Origin: Pseudomonas sp. LS.1a
GTDB taxonomy: Bacteria > Pseudomonadota > Gammaproteobacteria > Pseudomonadales > Pseudomonadaceae
Length of the DNA stretch: 64,000 nucleotides
Reading direction: 5' to 3'
Assembly: GCF_022533585.1 (NCBI RefSeq)
Contig: NZ_CP092827.1
Span: 56,001-120,000 of the forward strand
The translations under genes were made by a program, and so were the position numbers. Numbering within the stretch: the first letter of the stretch is position 1; each line of letters starts with the position of its first letter. A model generated the notes under the pieces. The model did not search any database, had not been told where the DNA came from, and saw only the letters and a list, made by a program, of their open reading frames with translations. Of this stretch, positions 1-7,577 are shown piece after piece.

Positions 1-2
1 CG

Positions 3-593
3 GGTGCACAGACCCGGGCTTCGGCAATCTTCCATGGCCTTTGGTTGCTGGCATTCGTGGTTGCGCTGAGCAGCGTTTTGCAGCAGATCCCGGTGGCGAG
101 CCTGGCGGGTGTGCTGGTGTTTACCGGGGTCAAGCTGGTGGATTTCAAGGCGTTTCGCGGCCTTGGCCGCTATGGCCGTATGCCGATGTTCACCTACGCG
201 GCGACGGCGTTGGCGATCATCTTTACCGACCTGCTGACCGGCGTGCTGCTGGGCTTTGCCCTGACCTTGCTGAAGCTGGCTCTGAAGGCGGCGCGGTTGA
301 AGATCAACCTGGTCAGCCTGGAGAAGGCTGGGCACATGGAACTGCGGCTTAGTGGTGCCGCCACCTTCCTCAAGGTGCCGGCGCTGACTCAGGTGCTGGA
401 TAGCGTGCCGGCGGGGACCACGCTGCACGTGCCGCTGGGTAACCTGAGCTATATCGACCACTCGTGCCTTGAGCTGCTGGAGGACTGGGGTCGCAGCAAT
501 TCGGCCAATGGGTCGCGGTTGCTGATCGAGCAGCGGCGCCTGAAACGGCGGATCGAGGGGCGGATGCGGACTACGGCGGGGGTTGGGGCTTGA
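3..593 (+). CDS. SulP family anion transporter, 3' part
   Basis: This is the C-terminal part of a SulP (SLC26-type) permease for sulfate or other inorganic anions of the inner membrane. The reading frame is open from the window edge, so the N-terminus and most membrane spans are missing. About 196 residues remain. They begin with the conserved GAQTRASAIFHG stretch, followed by hydrophobic segments around residues 15-55 and 65-90. A soluble tail of about 100 residues matches a STAS domain, including the segment LGNLSYIDHSCLELLEDW. The gene ends at a 45-bp inverted repeat and converges on the next gene. The family is clear. The substrate is not, since SulP proteins carry sulfate, bicarbonate or other anions. 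Confidence 0.85.
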   Translation, partial: GAQTRASAIFHGLWLLAFVVALSSVLQQIPVASLAGVLVFTGVKLVDFKAFRGLGRYGRMPMFTYAATALAIIFTDLLTGVLLGFALTLLKLALKAARLKINLVSLEKAGHMELRLSGAATFLKVPALTQVLDSVPAGTTLHVPLGNLSYIDHSCLELLEDWGRSNSANGSRLLIEQRRLKRRIEGRMRTTAGVGA

Positions 594-619
594 AGCTGAA
601 AGCCTGTATCGCCTGAACT

Positions 620-713
620 GGCCTCTTCGCGGGTAAACCCGCTCCCACAGGTACTGCACAGGCTTTGAAGCCTGTGCAGTACCTGTGGGAGCGGGTTTAC
701 CCGCGAAGAGGCC
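620..713. repeat. Paired REP element, perfect 45-bp inverted repeat
   Basis: Two REP units face each other with arms at 620-664 and 669-713 and a 4-nt centre. The arms are perfectly complementary over 45 bp, including the 14-bp spacer part that normally varies between REP copies. It lies between two convergent genes and would form a strong RNA hairpin from either strand, so it may end transcription in both directions. Confidence 0.9.
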
Positions 714-724
714 GGGACAGGAAA

Positions 725-1366
725 TCAGGCCGGCTGGCCCAACTCCACACCCAGCTGACGAGACAGGCACGGCCAGCGCTTCCACGCCGCACCCGTTTCC
801 GGGCTGCTCAATTTCTCGCGGTAGGCCTCCACCGACTCCACCGCGAAGCTTTCGTCGTTCAACATTTCGTCCACCGAATGGTGCACCACTTCATCCAGCT
901 GGTTGGCAAAGGTCTCGCCAATCAACTGGTGGGCAATCAGGTTGGCGACGGTGGTGTCGACCGGGATCAGTGGCTGCTGGAAGTGACGGATGTACAGGTC
1001 GTTCACCTCTTCCACCAGGCGGTGCGCCAGGTAGGCCTCATCCAGCAGGCAGTCCAGGCCCACATGCCCTTGCATCACGCTGGGTGGCTGCAGGAAGTAG
1101 GCTTCGGCAATTTTCAGTACAGGTTTGATCTGCGATTCGATTCCGGCCTCGCGGGCAACCGCGTGGGCGGCCTCCAGCAGTTCCGGAACCTGGTCGATGT
1201 AGGCGCTGACGAAGCGCGCCAAAGTACCCTGGGCGTCCTGCTCAGGCAGTTGGATCGAGGGGTGCAGGTGGGGCAGTTGCAGCTCGAGACGCGTTTTCAG
1301 TTGGCCGGTCTGGCCTTCGTGTTGATGGGCTTGGCTTACCTGCTCGCGTACAGCAGCGATGTTCAT
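725..1366 (-). CDS. Conserved hypothetical protein (about 213 aa)
   Basis: I do not recognise a characterised family. The product starting MNIAAVREQVSQAHQHEGQ is soluble and acidic, with no signal peptide and no membrane span. It appears mostly helical and ends in a segment rich in Trp, Arg and Leu. The start was placed at 1366, nine codons inside the longest possible frame, because GGAG lies about seven bases upstream. The gene sits between a SulP transporter and the cytochrome oxidase operon and is transcribed away from the latter. Its 5' flank carries a perfect 5-bp inverted repeat (GGTAT-N5-ATACC, 1416-1430) that could be an operator. In P. putida genomes a hypothetical gene occupies this same position next to coxB. 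Confidence 0.7.
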   Translation of the reverse strand: MNIAAVREQVSQAHQHEGQTGQLKTRLELQLPHLHPSIQLPEQDAQGTLARFVSAYIDQVPELLEAAHAVAREAGIESQIKPVLKIAEAYFLQPPSVMQGHVGLDCLLDEAYLAHRLVEEVNDLYIRHFQQPLIPVDTTVANLIAHQLIGETFANQLDEVVHHSVDEMLNDESFAVESVEAYREKLSSPETGAAWKRWPCLSRQLGVELGQPA

Positions 1367-1567
1367 GACAACTCCAGGGACATTACGTTTCAAACGGAAG
1401 ACACTAAATTAGCTCGGTATACAGAATACCTAAGACGCATTTGTTATAAGTCGCGCAAACGTGTGCATGCTCAGGCATATCGAAACGCCATTATTGTGCC
1501 ATGCCGTGTCAAGCGCGCGGTTTTCAGGCTATTCAGCCATTTCATCGAGTTCATTTCACGGGCTTCG

Positions 1568-1595
1568 TTGCGTGCCGTTGGTCGCTGTCTATACT
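1568..1595 (+). promoter_or_regulatory. Candidate promoter of the cox operon
   Basis: TTGCGT (1568-1573), a 16-bp spacer and TATACT (1590-1595) lie about 140 bp before coxB. The -10 hexamer is preceded by C, giving CTATACT, the form favoured by sigma-S. In P. aeruginosa the aa3 oxidase genes are known to be RpoS-dependent, which fits. The assignment rests on sequence only. Confidence 0.45.
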
Positions 1596-1735
1596 CCCGG
1601 TGAACGTGATTCGTTGATGAGGCCCGACTGCTTTTAGCAGGGGCTCGGTCGTCGAAGCCAGGCAGTCTTGACCACCGTTCCCTCTTGCCGCAGGCCACGC
1701 CTCCGGGACTACAAGAACGAGAAGGGGAACCCGCA

Positions 1736-2863
1736 ATGATGCGACATCCACATGTCTGGATGGGCCTCCTGTTGTGGTCGGTTTTTGGTCAGGCCAACGC
1801 CGCCTGGACCGTGAACATGCACCCGGGGGCGACGGAAGTCTCCAACGCCGTCTTCGACCTGCACATGACCATCTTCTGGATCTGCGTGATCATCGGTATC
1901 GTGGTGTTCGGTGCGATGTTCTGGTCGATGGTCATCCACCGCCGCTCCACCGGCCAGCAGGCTGCGCATTTTCACGAGCACACCTGGGTGGAAATCCTCT
2001 GGACCGTGGTCCCCTTCCTGATCCTGGTGGCCATGGCCATCCCGGCCACCAGGACCCTGATCGACATCTACGATGCCAGCGAGTCGGACATCGATATCCA
2101 GGTTACCGGCTACCAGTGGAAGTGGCACTACAAATACCTGGGCCAGGACGTGGAGTTCTTCAGCAACCTGGCCACCCCCACCGAACAGATCCATAACAAG
2201 GCACCCAAGGACGAGCACTACCTGCTCGAAGTCGACCAGCCGCTGGTGCTGCCGGTGGGCGCCAAGGTGCGCTTCCTGGTGACCGCTGCCGACGTCATCC
2301 ACTCCTGGTGGGTGCCGGCCTTTGCGGTCAAGCGTGATGCCATCCCCGGCTTCGTCAACGAAGCCTGGACCCGTATCGAGAAGCCCGGCATCTACCGCGG
2401 CCAGTGCACCGAGCTGTGCGGCAAGGACCACGGCTTCATGCCGGTGGTGGTCGAGGTCAAGTCCAAGGCCGACTACGACACCTGGCTGGGCGAGCGCAAG
2501 GCTGAAGCTGCCAAGCTCAAGGAGCTGACCAGCAAGGAATGGACCCTGGAAGAACTGGTGGAACGTGGTGACAAGGTCTACCACTCCACCTGCGTGGCCT
2601 GTCACCAGGCCGAAGGCCAGGGCCTGCCGCCAATGTTCCCGGCGCTCAAGGGCTCGAAGATCGCCACCGGGCCGAAGGAAGCCCACCTGGGCATCGTCTT
2701 CCACGGCAAGCCCGGCACCGCCATGGCCGCGTTCGGCAAGCAGCTCTCGGAAGTCGATATCGCCGCCGTGGTCACCTACGAGCGCAACGCCTGGGGCAAC
2801 AACAAGGGTGACATGGTCACGCCGAAGGACGTGCTGGCGCTGAAGCAGGCAGAAGCGCAATGA
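1736..2863 (+). CDS. coxB: Cytochrome c oxidase subunit II with fused cytochrome c domain
   Basis: This is subunit II of an aa3-type (caa3) terminal oxidase. It receives electrons from cytochrome c and passes them to CuA and then subunit I. The 375-residue product has a signal peptide (MMRHPHVWMGLLLWSVFGQ), two membrane spans near residues 40-65 and 85-105, and a periplasmic CuA domain with CTELCGKDHGFM and the His in HSWWVPAF. A C-terminal cytochrome c domain carries CVACH near residue 290 and a downstream Met. The start at 1736 follows AAGGGGAA. Starting at the adjacent ATG (1739) is equally possible. The gene heads coxB-coxA-ctaG-coxC, and coxA follows after 43 bp. Confidence 0.97.
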   Translation: MMRHPHVWMGLLLWSVFGQANAAWTVNMHPGATEVSNAVFDLHMTIFWICVIIGIVVFGAMFWSMVIHRRSTGQQAAHFHEHTWVEILWTVVPFLILVAMAIPATRTLIDIYDASESDIDIQVTGYQWKWHYKYLGQDVEFFSNLATPTEQIHNKAPKDEHYLLEVDQPLVLPVGAKVRFLVTAADVIHSWWVPAFAVKRDAIPGFVNEAWTRIEKPGIYRGQCTELCGKDHGFMPVVVEVKSKADYDTWLGERKAEAAKLKELTSKEWTLEELVERGDKVYHSTCVACHQAEGQGLPPMFPALKGSKIATGPKEAHLGIVFHGKPGTAMAAFGKQLSEVDIAAVVTYERNAWGNNKGDMVTPKDVLALKQAEAQ

Positions 2864-2906
2864 ACCGGGTTACTCGCGGCAATCAATGGATTGCAGGAGA
2901 CAGGAC

Positions 2907-4496
2907 ATGAGTGCAGTGATCGACGACCACGCCCACGGCCATGAGCATGCACACGGCCCGGCCAAGGGCCTGATGCGCTGGGTGCTGACCACCAACCACA
3001 AGGACATCGGCACGATGTACCTGTGGTTCAGCTTCCTGATGTTCCTGCTCGGTGGCTCGTTCGCCATGGTGATCCGCGCCGAGCTGTTCCAGCCCGGCCT
3101 GCAAATCGTCCAGCCGGAGTTCTTCAACCAGATGACCACCATGCACGGCCTGATCATGGTGTTCGGTGCGGTGATGCCGGCCTTCGTCGGCCTGGCCAAC
3201 TGGATGATCCCGCTGATGATCGGTGCGCCCGACATGGCCCTGCCGCGGATGAACAACTTCAGCTTCTGGCTGCTGCCGGCGGCTTTCCTGCTGCTGGTCT
3301 CGACCCTGTTCAGCCCGGGCGGCGGGCCCAACTTCGGCTGGACCTTCTACGCCCCGCTGTCCACCACCTATGCGCCGGCCAGCGTCACCTTCTTCATCTT
3401 TGCCATCCACCTGATGGGCATCAGCTCGATCATGGGCGCGATCAACGTGATTGCCACCATCCTCAACCTGCGTGCCCCGGGCATGACCCTGATGAAGATG
3501 CCGCTGTTCGTCTGGACCTGGCTGATTACCGCGTTCCTGCTGATTGCGGTGATGCCGGTGCTGGCCGGCGTGGTGACCATGATGCTGATGGACATCCACT
3601 TCGGCACCAGCTTCTTCAGTGCCGCCGGCGGTGGTGACCCGGTGCTGTTCCAGCACGTGTTCTGGTTCTTCGGCCACCCCGAGGTGTACATCATGATCCT
3701 GCCGGCCTTCGGCGCGGTCAGTTCGATCATCCCGGCGTTCTCGCGCAAACCACTGTTCGGCTATACCTCGATGGTGTACGCCACCGGCGCCATCGCCTTC
3801 CTGTCGTTCATCGTCTGGGCCCACCACATGTTCGTGGTCGGTATCCCGGTGGTCGGCGAGCTGTTCTTCATGTACGCCACCATGCTGATCGCCGTGCCTA
3901 CCGGGGTGAAGGTGTTCAACTGGGTCAGCACCATGTGGGAAGGCTCGCTGACCTTCGAGACGCCGATGCTGTTCGCCATCGCCTTCGTCATCCTGTTCAC
4001 CATCGGCGGTTTCAGCGGGCTGATGCTGGCGATCGCCCCGGCGGACTTCCAGTACCACGACACCTACTTCGTGGTGGCGCACTTCCACTATGTGCTGGTG
4101 CCTGGGGCGATCTTCGGCATCTTCGCCTCGGCCTACTACTGGCTGCCGAAGTGGACCGGCCACATGTACGACGAAACCCTCGGCAAGCTGCACTTCTGGC
4201 TATCGTTCGTCGGCATGAACATGGCCTTCTTCCCCATGCACTTCGTGGGGTTGGCCGGCATGCCACGGCGGATTCCCGACTACAACCTGCAGTTCGCCGA
4301 CTTCAACATGGTGTCGTCGATCGGCGCGTTCATGTTCGGCGCCACGCAGATCTTCTTCCTGTTCATCGTCATCAAGTGTATCCGTGGCGGCGCGCCGGCA
4401 CCGGCCAAGCCCTGGGATGGCGCCGAGGGCCTGGAGTGGTCGATCCCTTCGCCTGCGCCGTATCACACCTTCCAGACGCCACCGGAAGTGAAATAG
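2907..4496 (+). CDS. coxA: Cytochrome c oxidase subunit I
   Basis: This is the catalytic heme-copper subunit that reduces oxygen to water and pumps protons across the inner membrane. The product has 529 residues, the usual size, and about twelve membrane spans. Visible landmarks are the heme a His in MTTMHGLIMVFG, the CuB and cross-linking region FGHPEVYIMILP, the His pair in WAHHMFVVG, and the heme ligands in VVAHFHYVLVPGA. The N-terminus has a His-rich stretch (DDHAHGHEHAHG). The start at 2907 follows AGGAGA seven bases upstream. An ATG 21 bp earlier lacks a good ribosome site. ctaG begins 11 bp after the stop. Confidence 0.98.
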   Translation: MSAVIDDHAHGHEHAHGPAKGLMRWVLTTNHKDIGTMYLWFSFLMFLLGGSFAMVIRAELFQPGLQIVQPEFFNQMTTMHGLIMVFGAVMPAFVGLANWMIPLMIGAPDMALPRMNNFSFWLLPAAFLLLVSTLFSPGGGPNFGWTFYAPLSTTYAPASVTFFIFAIHLMGISSIMGAINVIATILNLRAPGMTLMKMPLFVWTWLITAFLLIAVMPVLAGVVTMMLMDIHFGTSFFSAAGGGDPVLFQHVFWFFGHPEVYIMILPAFGAVSSIIPAFSRKPLFGYTSMVYATGAIAFLSFIVWAHHMFVVGIPVVGELFFMYATMLIAVPTGVKVFNWVSTMWEGSLTFETPMLFAIAFVILFTIGGFSGLMLAIAPADFQYHDTYFVVAHFHYVLVPGAIFGIFASAYYWLPKWTGHMYDETLGKLHFWLSFVGMNMAFFPMHFVGLAGMPRRIPDYNLQFADFNMVSSIGAFMFGATQIFFLFIVIKCIRGGAPAPAKPWDGAEGLEWSIPSPAPYHTFQTPPEVK

Positions 4497-4506
4497 GAAC
4501 CGTGCC

Positions 4507-5073
4507 ATGAACGGCCTTTCGCTGAAGCGCCTGGTGTTGCGCCTGCTGATGCTGACGGTGGTGATGTTCGCCTTCGGCTTTGCCCTGGTGCCTATCTATG
4601 ACGTGATGTGCAAGGCCTTCGGCATCAACGGCAAGACCGGTGGGCAGTATGAAGGCAGCCAGACCAGCGACCCCACGCGGTCGGTGCGGGTGCAGTTCAT
4701 GTCGACCAATGCCAGCGACATGGTCTGGGACTTCTACTCCACCGCCGATCAGTTGGAGGTCAACCCGGGGGCGGTGAACCAGATGATCTTCATCGCTCAC
4801 AACCCGACCGACCGGCCGATGAGTGCGCAAGCCATCCCCAGCATCACCCCGGCCGAGGCCGCGGCGTACTTCCACAAGACCGAGTGCTTCTGCTTTACCC
4901 AGCAGGTGCTGCAGCCCGGCGAACGCATCGAGATGCCGGTGCGCTTCATCGTCGACCGCGACCTGCCGGCCAGCGTGAAGCACCTGACACTGGCCTACAC
5001 CTTGTTCGACATCACCGCTCGCCACCCGCCGGTCGCGCATGTCGCGGCCCAGGACGTCCAGGGCGCCCGTTAA
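4507..5073 (+). CDS. ctaG: Cytochrome c oxidase assembly protein CtaG/Cox11
   Basis: CtaG (Cox11) is a membrane-anchored copper chaperone that delivers copper to the CuB site of subunit I. The 188-residue protein has one N-terminal membrane span (residues about 8-30) and a periplasmic immunoglobulin-like domain. The copper-binding CFCF motif is present in KTECFCFTQQ near residue 125. The stretch PIYDVMCKAFGINGKT after the anchor is typical of the family. It lies between coxA and coxC, 11 and 17 bp away, so it is almost certainly co-transcribed with them. Confidence 0.97.
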   Translation: MNGLSLKRLVLRLLMLTVVMFAFGFALVPIYDVMCKAFGINGKTGGQYEGSQTSDPTRSVRVQFMSTNASDMVWDFYSTADQLEVNPGAVNQMIFIAHNPTDRPMSAQAIPSITPAEAAAYFHKTECFCFTQQVLQPGERIEMPVRFIVDRDLPASVKHLTLAYTLFDITARHPPVAHVAAQDVQGAR

Positions 5074-5089
5074 GGGAAGGAGAACAGCA

Positions 5090-5977
5090 ATGGCAAGTCA
5101 TGAGCACTACTACGTCCCGGCGCAGAGCAAGTGGCCGATCATCGCCACCATCGGCATGTTCATCACGGTGTTCGGCCTGGGTACCTGGTTCAACGACATG
5201 AAGGCTGGCCACCCCGAGTCGCACGGGCCGCTGATCTTCTTCATCGGCGCGTTGTTCCTGGCCTACATGCTGTTCGGCTGGTTCGGTTCGGTGGTACGGG
5301 AGAGCCGCGCGGGGCTGTACAGCCCGCAGCTGGACCGCTCGTTCCGCTGGGGCATGAGCTGGTTCATCTTCTCCGAGGTGATGTTCTTCCTGGCCTTCTT
5401 CGGTGCGCTGTTCTACGTGCGCGTGCTGGCCGGGCCGTGGCTTGGCGGTGAAGGGGCCAAGGGTGTTGCGCACATGTTGTGGCCGACCTTCGAATTCACC
5501 TGGCCGCTGCTGCACACGCCCGACCCGAAACTGTTCCCGCCGCCCAAGGAAGTGATCGACCCGTGGCACCTGCCGCTGATCAACACCATCTTGCTGGTCA
5601 GTTCCAGCGTGACCATCACCATCGCCCACCATGCCCTGCGCCGTGACCACCGTGGCCCGCTGAAATTCTGGATGGCGCTGACCATCATCCTGGGCGCCAG
5701 CTTCATCGCGTTGCAGGCCTACGAGTACCACGAGGCCTATACCAAGCTGGGGTTGACCCTGGGGTCGGGGATCTATGGCGCGACGTTCTTCATGCTAACC
5801 GGCTTCCACGGCGCCCACGTTACCTTGGGCACGATCATCCTGATCGTGATGTTCGTGCGCATCTTGCGCGGGCATTTCAACCCGGAGAAACACTTTGGTT
5901 TCGAGGCGGCCAGTTGGTACTGGCATTTCGTCGATGTGGTGTGGGTGGGGTTGTTCATCTTTGTCTATGTGTTGTGA
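5090..5977 (+). CDS. coxC: Cytochrome c oxidase subunit III
   Basis: Subunit III stabilises the aa3 oxidase core and its proton uptake path. The 295-residue product has seven predicted membrane spans. Family landmarks are FSEVMFFLAFFGALFY in the middle and the C-terminal WYWHFVDVVWVGLFIFVYVL. An extra loop (residues about 115-160) contains several Pro and Asp residues. The start at 5090 follows GGAAGGAG. This is the last gene of the four-gene cox unit. It ends a few bases before a half REP element and converges on the small gene at 6014. Confidence 0.97.
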   Translation: MASHEHYYVPAQSKWPIIATIGMFITVFGLGTWFNDMKAGHPESHGPLIFFIGALFLAYMLFGWFGSVVRESRAGLYSPQLDRSFRWGMSWFIFSEVMFFLAFFGALFYVRVLAGPWLGGEGAKGVAHMLWPTFEFTWPLLHTPDPKLFPPPKEVIDPWHLPLINTILLVSSSVTITIAHHALRRDHRGPLKFWMALTIILGASFIALQAYEYHEAYTKLGLTLGSGIYGATFFMLTGFHGAHVTLGTIILIVMFVRILRGHFNPEKHFGFEAASWYWHFVDVVWVGLFIFVYVL

Positions 5978-5983
5978 ATAAAG

Positions 5984-5999
5984 AACCCGCTCCCACAGG
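5984..5999. repeat. REP fragment
   Basis: A truncated REP core (AACCCGCTCCCACAGG) lies directly after the coxC stop, at the junction of two convergent genes. It lacks the second facing copy seen elsewhere in the window. Confidence 0.7.
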
Positions 6000-6013
6000 G
6001 GTAGGTGAGAACT

Positions 6014-6217
6014 TCAGAAGGGGGCGTGCGAGACGAGCTGACCGCTGATGAAGCCCCAGGCCACCAGGCCGATGGTCAGGGCCGCCAGGGTCACCCGCAC
6101 GGTCAGCGCTTTCAGCAAACGGGTCGAGTTTTCATCGTCCTTGACCAGAAACACCAGGCCACTGAACAGGCTGGCAATCGTGGCCAACAGCATCAGGACA
6201 ATCGCGGCCTTGAGCAT
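6014..6217 (-). CDS. Twin transmembrane (DUF2909-like) small protein
   Basis: This small membrane protein has 67 residues and two spans, around residues 5-24 and 42-60, joined by a charged loop (KDDENSTRLLK). Small proteins of this type sit inside cytochrome oxidase clusters of pseudomonads and related bacteria and are annotated as twin transmembrane or DUF2909 proteins. Their role is unknown, and a part in oxidase assembly is a guess from location. The start at 6217 (MLKAAIVLML) is the last sensible ATG. Longer upstream extensions would overlap SURF1 and have no membrane character. It is the only minus-strand gene within the oxidase cluster. Confidence 0.8.
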   Translation of the reverse strand: MLKAAIVLMLLATIASLFSGLVFLVKDDENSTRLLKALTVRVTLAALTIGLVAWGFISGQLVSHAPF

Positions 6218-6280
6218 GGCGATACTCCGGGGGGATGCGGTGATGTGGATAAGTATAGCGATCGGCCCGGCGAGGCTCCG

Positions 6281-7018
6281 ATGAGGCCGTTTCGTCCGGG
6301 CTGGGTACCAACCCTGATGGTGCTTGCGCTGCTGCCGGGGTTGATCGCGCTTGGCTGCTGGCAACTCGGCCGTGCCGAGGAAAAGCGCGTGCTGCTGGCC
6401 GCCTATGCCGAGCGGCGGATCGAAGCGCCCTTGGCCACGGCCCAGCTGACCGCGAACCAGGACAATGCCTTCCGCCGCGTGCATCTCCATGGCCGCTTCG
6501 ACGCCGGGCACAGCCTGTTGCTGGACAACCGCATGCGCGATGGCCAGGCCGGTGTCGAGCTGCTGCAACCCTTCCACGACCAGGCTAGCGGCCAGTGGCT
6601 GTTGGTCAACCGCGGCTGGCTACCCTGGCCGGATCGCCGCGTGCCTGTGCATTTCGATACCCCTGCCCAGGCGTTGGCGCTGGATGCCTCGGTATATGTC
6701 GCGCCTGGCAGCACATTCCAGTTGCATCCCGACCCTGCAGGCGGCCAGTGGCCGCACCTGCTGACCGCCGTGGATGCCGCCCAGCTATGGCAACAGCTCG
6801 ATCGCGAAGGCTTCGCCCATGAGCTGCGCCTGGAGCCCGGCCCGGCGACCTATCGCCTGGACTGGCCGGTCGTTGCCATGGGCCCGGAAAAACACCTGGG
6901 CTACGCCGTGCAATGGTTCGCCCTGGCAACCACTTTGGTACTGCTCTACCTCTACTTCGGCTGGCACCACAACAAGGAGAAACCCCATGGCCACCGCCAC
7001 TCCACTGGAAGTGCCTGA
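6281..7018 (+). CDS. SURF1 family cytochrome oxidase biogenesis protein
   Basis: SURF1 proteins help insert heme a into subunit I during oxidase assembly. The 245-residue product shows the classic layout: one N-terminal membrane span with LGCWQLGRAEEK just after it, a central periplasmic domain containing LLVNRGWLPW, and a C-terminal span ending near HHNKEKPHG. The start at 6281 (MRPFRPGW) is chosen because the N-terminal span follows at once. Its 3' end overlaps the next gene by 32 bp, which points to translational coupling. It lies in the second, assembly half of the oxidase cluster. Confidence 0.95.
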   Translation: MRPFRPGWVPTLMVLALLPGLIALGCWQLGRAEEKRVLLAAYAERRIEAPLATAQLTANQDNAFRRVHLHGRFDAGHSLLLDNRMRDGQAGVELLQPFHDQASGQWLLVNRGWLPWPDRRVPVHFDTPAQALALDASVYVAPGSTFQLHPDPAGGQWPHLLTAVDAAQLWQQLDREGFAHELRLEPGPATYRLDWPVVAMGPEKHLGYAVQWFALATTLVLLYLYFGWHHNKEKPHGHRHSTGSA

Positions 7019-7568
7019 ACGTAGCAAACCCAGAGCCCGCGGGCGTTTGCAGCTTGTCCTGATCCTGCTGGTGGTGCTCGGGCCGATGGTCCTGGCCACC
7101 AGCATGTACAAGCTCAAGTTCTGGGTGCCGGAAGGCCGCAGCTACCACGGCGCCATGATCGGCAACGGTGAAAGCCGCGCCGATCTCGGCGTGGCAGGCC
7201 AGGACGAGCACTGGCAGCTGCTGGTGAGCGCGCCCGAGGTGTGTGCCGAGGACTGCCAGCGCCTGGTGTACCTGGCCCGGCAGATCCAGGTTGGTCTGGG
7301 CCGCGATGCCAGCCGTGCCAGCCATGCGCTGGCGACCGCCCAGCCGCTGAGCGCCGACTACCAGGCGCTGATTGGCCGTGAGTATCCGCAGCTGCAACGC
7401 TACCCGCTGGATGCGCAACGCTACCTGCAGCAGGTCGGTGAGGCCGGCCCGCAGCTGTGGATCGTCGACCCGCACGGCAACCTGGTGCTGCGCTACGACG
7501 CCAAGGTCAACGGCAAGCATGTGCTGGACGACCTGCGCCACCTGCTCAAGCTGTCCAACATTGGCTAG
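6987..7568 (+). CDS. Membrane-anchored protein of the oxidase assembly cluster, function unknown
   Basis: The product (193 residues) has a short basic N-terminus, one membrane span (about residues 23-42) and a soluble periplasmic domain. It contains an isolated Cys pair (PEVCAEDCQR) and a late stretch QLWIVDPHGNLVLRYD. That end resembles the closing strand region of thioredoxin-fold and Sco proteins, so a degenerate thioredoxin-like fold is possible but unproven. Genes of this kind sit between SURF1 and heme A synthase in Pseudomonas. The ATG at 6987 follows AAGGAGA and lies inside the SURF1 gene. The next gene starts 9 bp after the stop. Confidence 0.75.
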   Translation: MATATPLEVPERSKPRARGRLQLVLILLVVLGPMVLATSMYKLKFWVPEGRSYHGAMIGNGESRADLGVAGQDEHWQLLVSAPEVCAEDCQRLVYLARQIQVGLGRDASRASHALATAQPLSADYQALIGREYPQLQRYPLDAQRYLQQVGEAGPQLWIVDPHGNLVLRYDAKVNGKHVLDDLRHLLKLSNIG

Positions 7569-7577
7569 GAGCCTGCC

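Noticed and set aside
2883..4193. Long open frame of 436 codons on the minus strand opposite coxA
   Set aside because: It is antisense to a certain gene. Its translation is rich in His, Asp, Gly and Glu, the typical shadow of a GC-rich membrane-protein gene.
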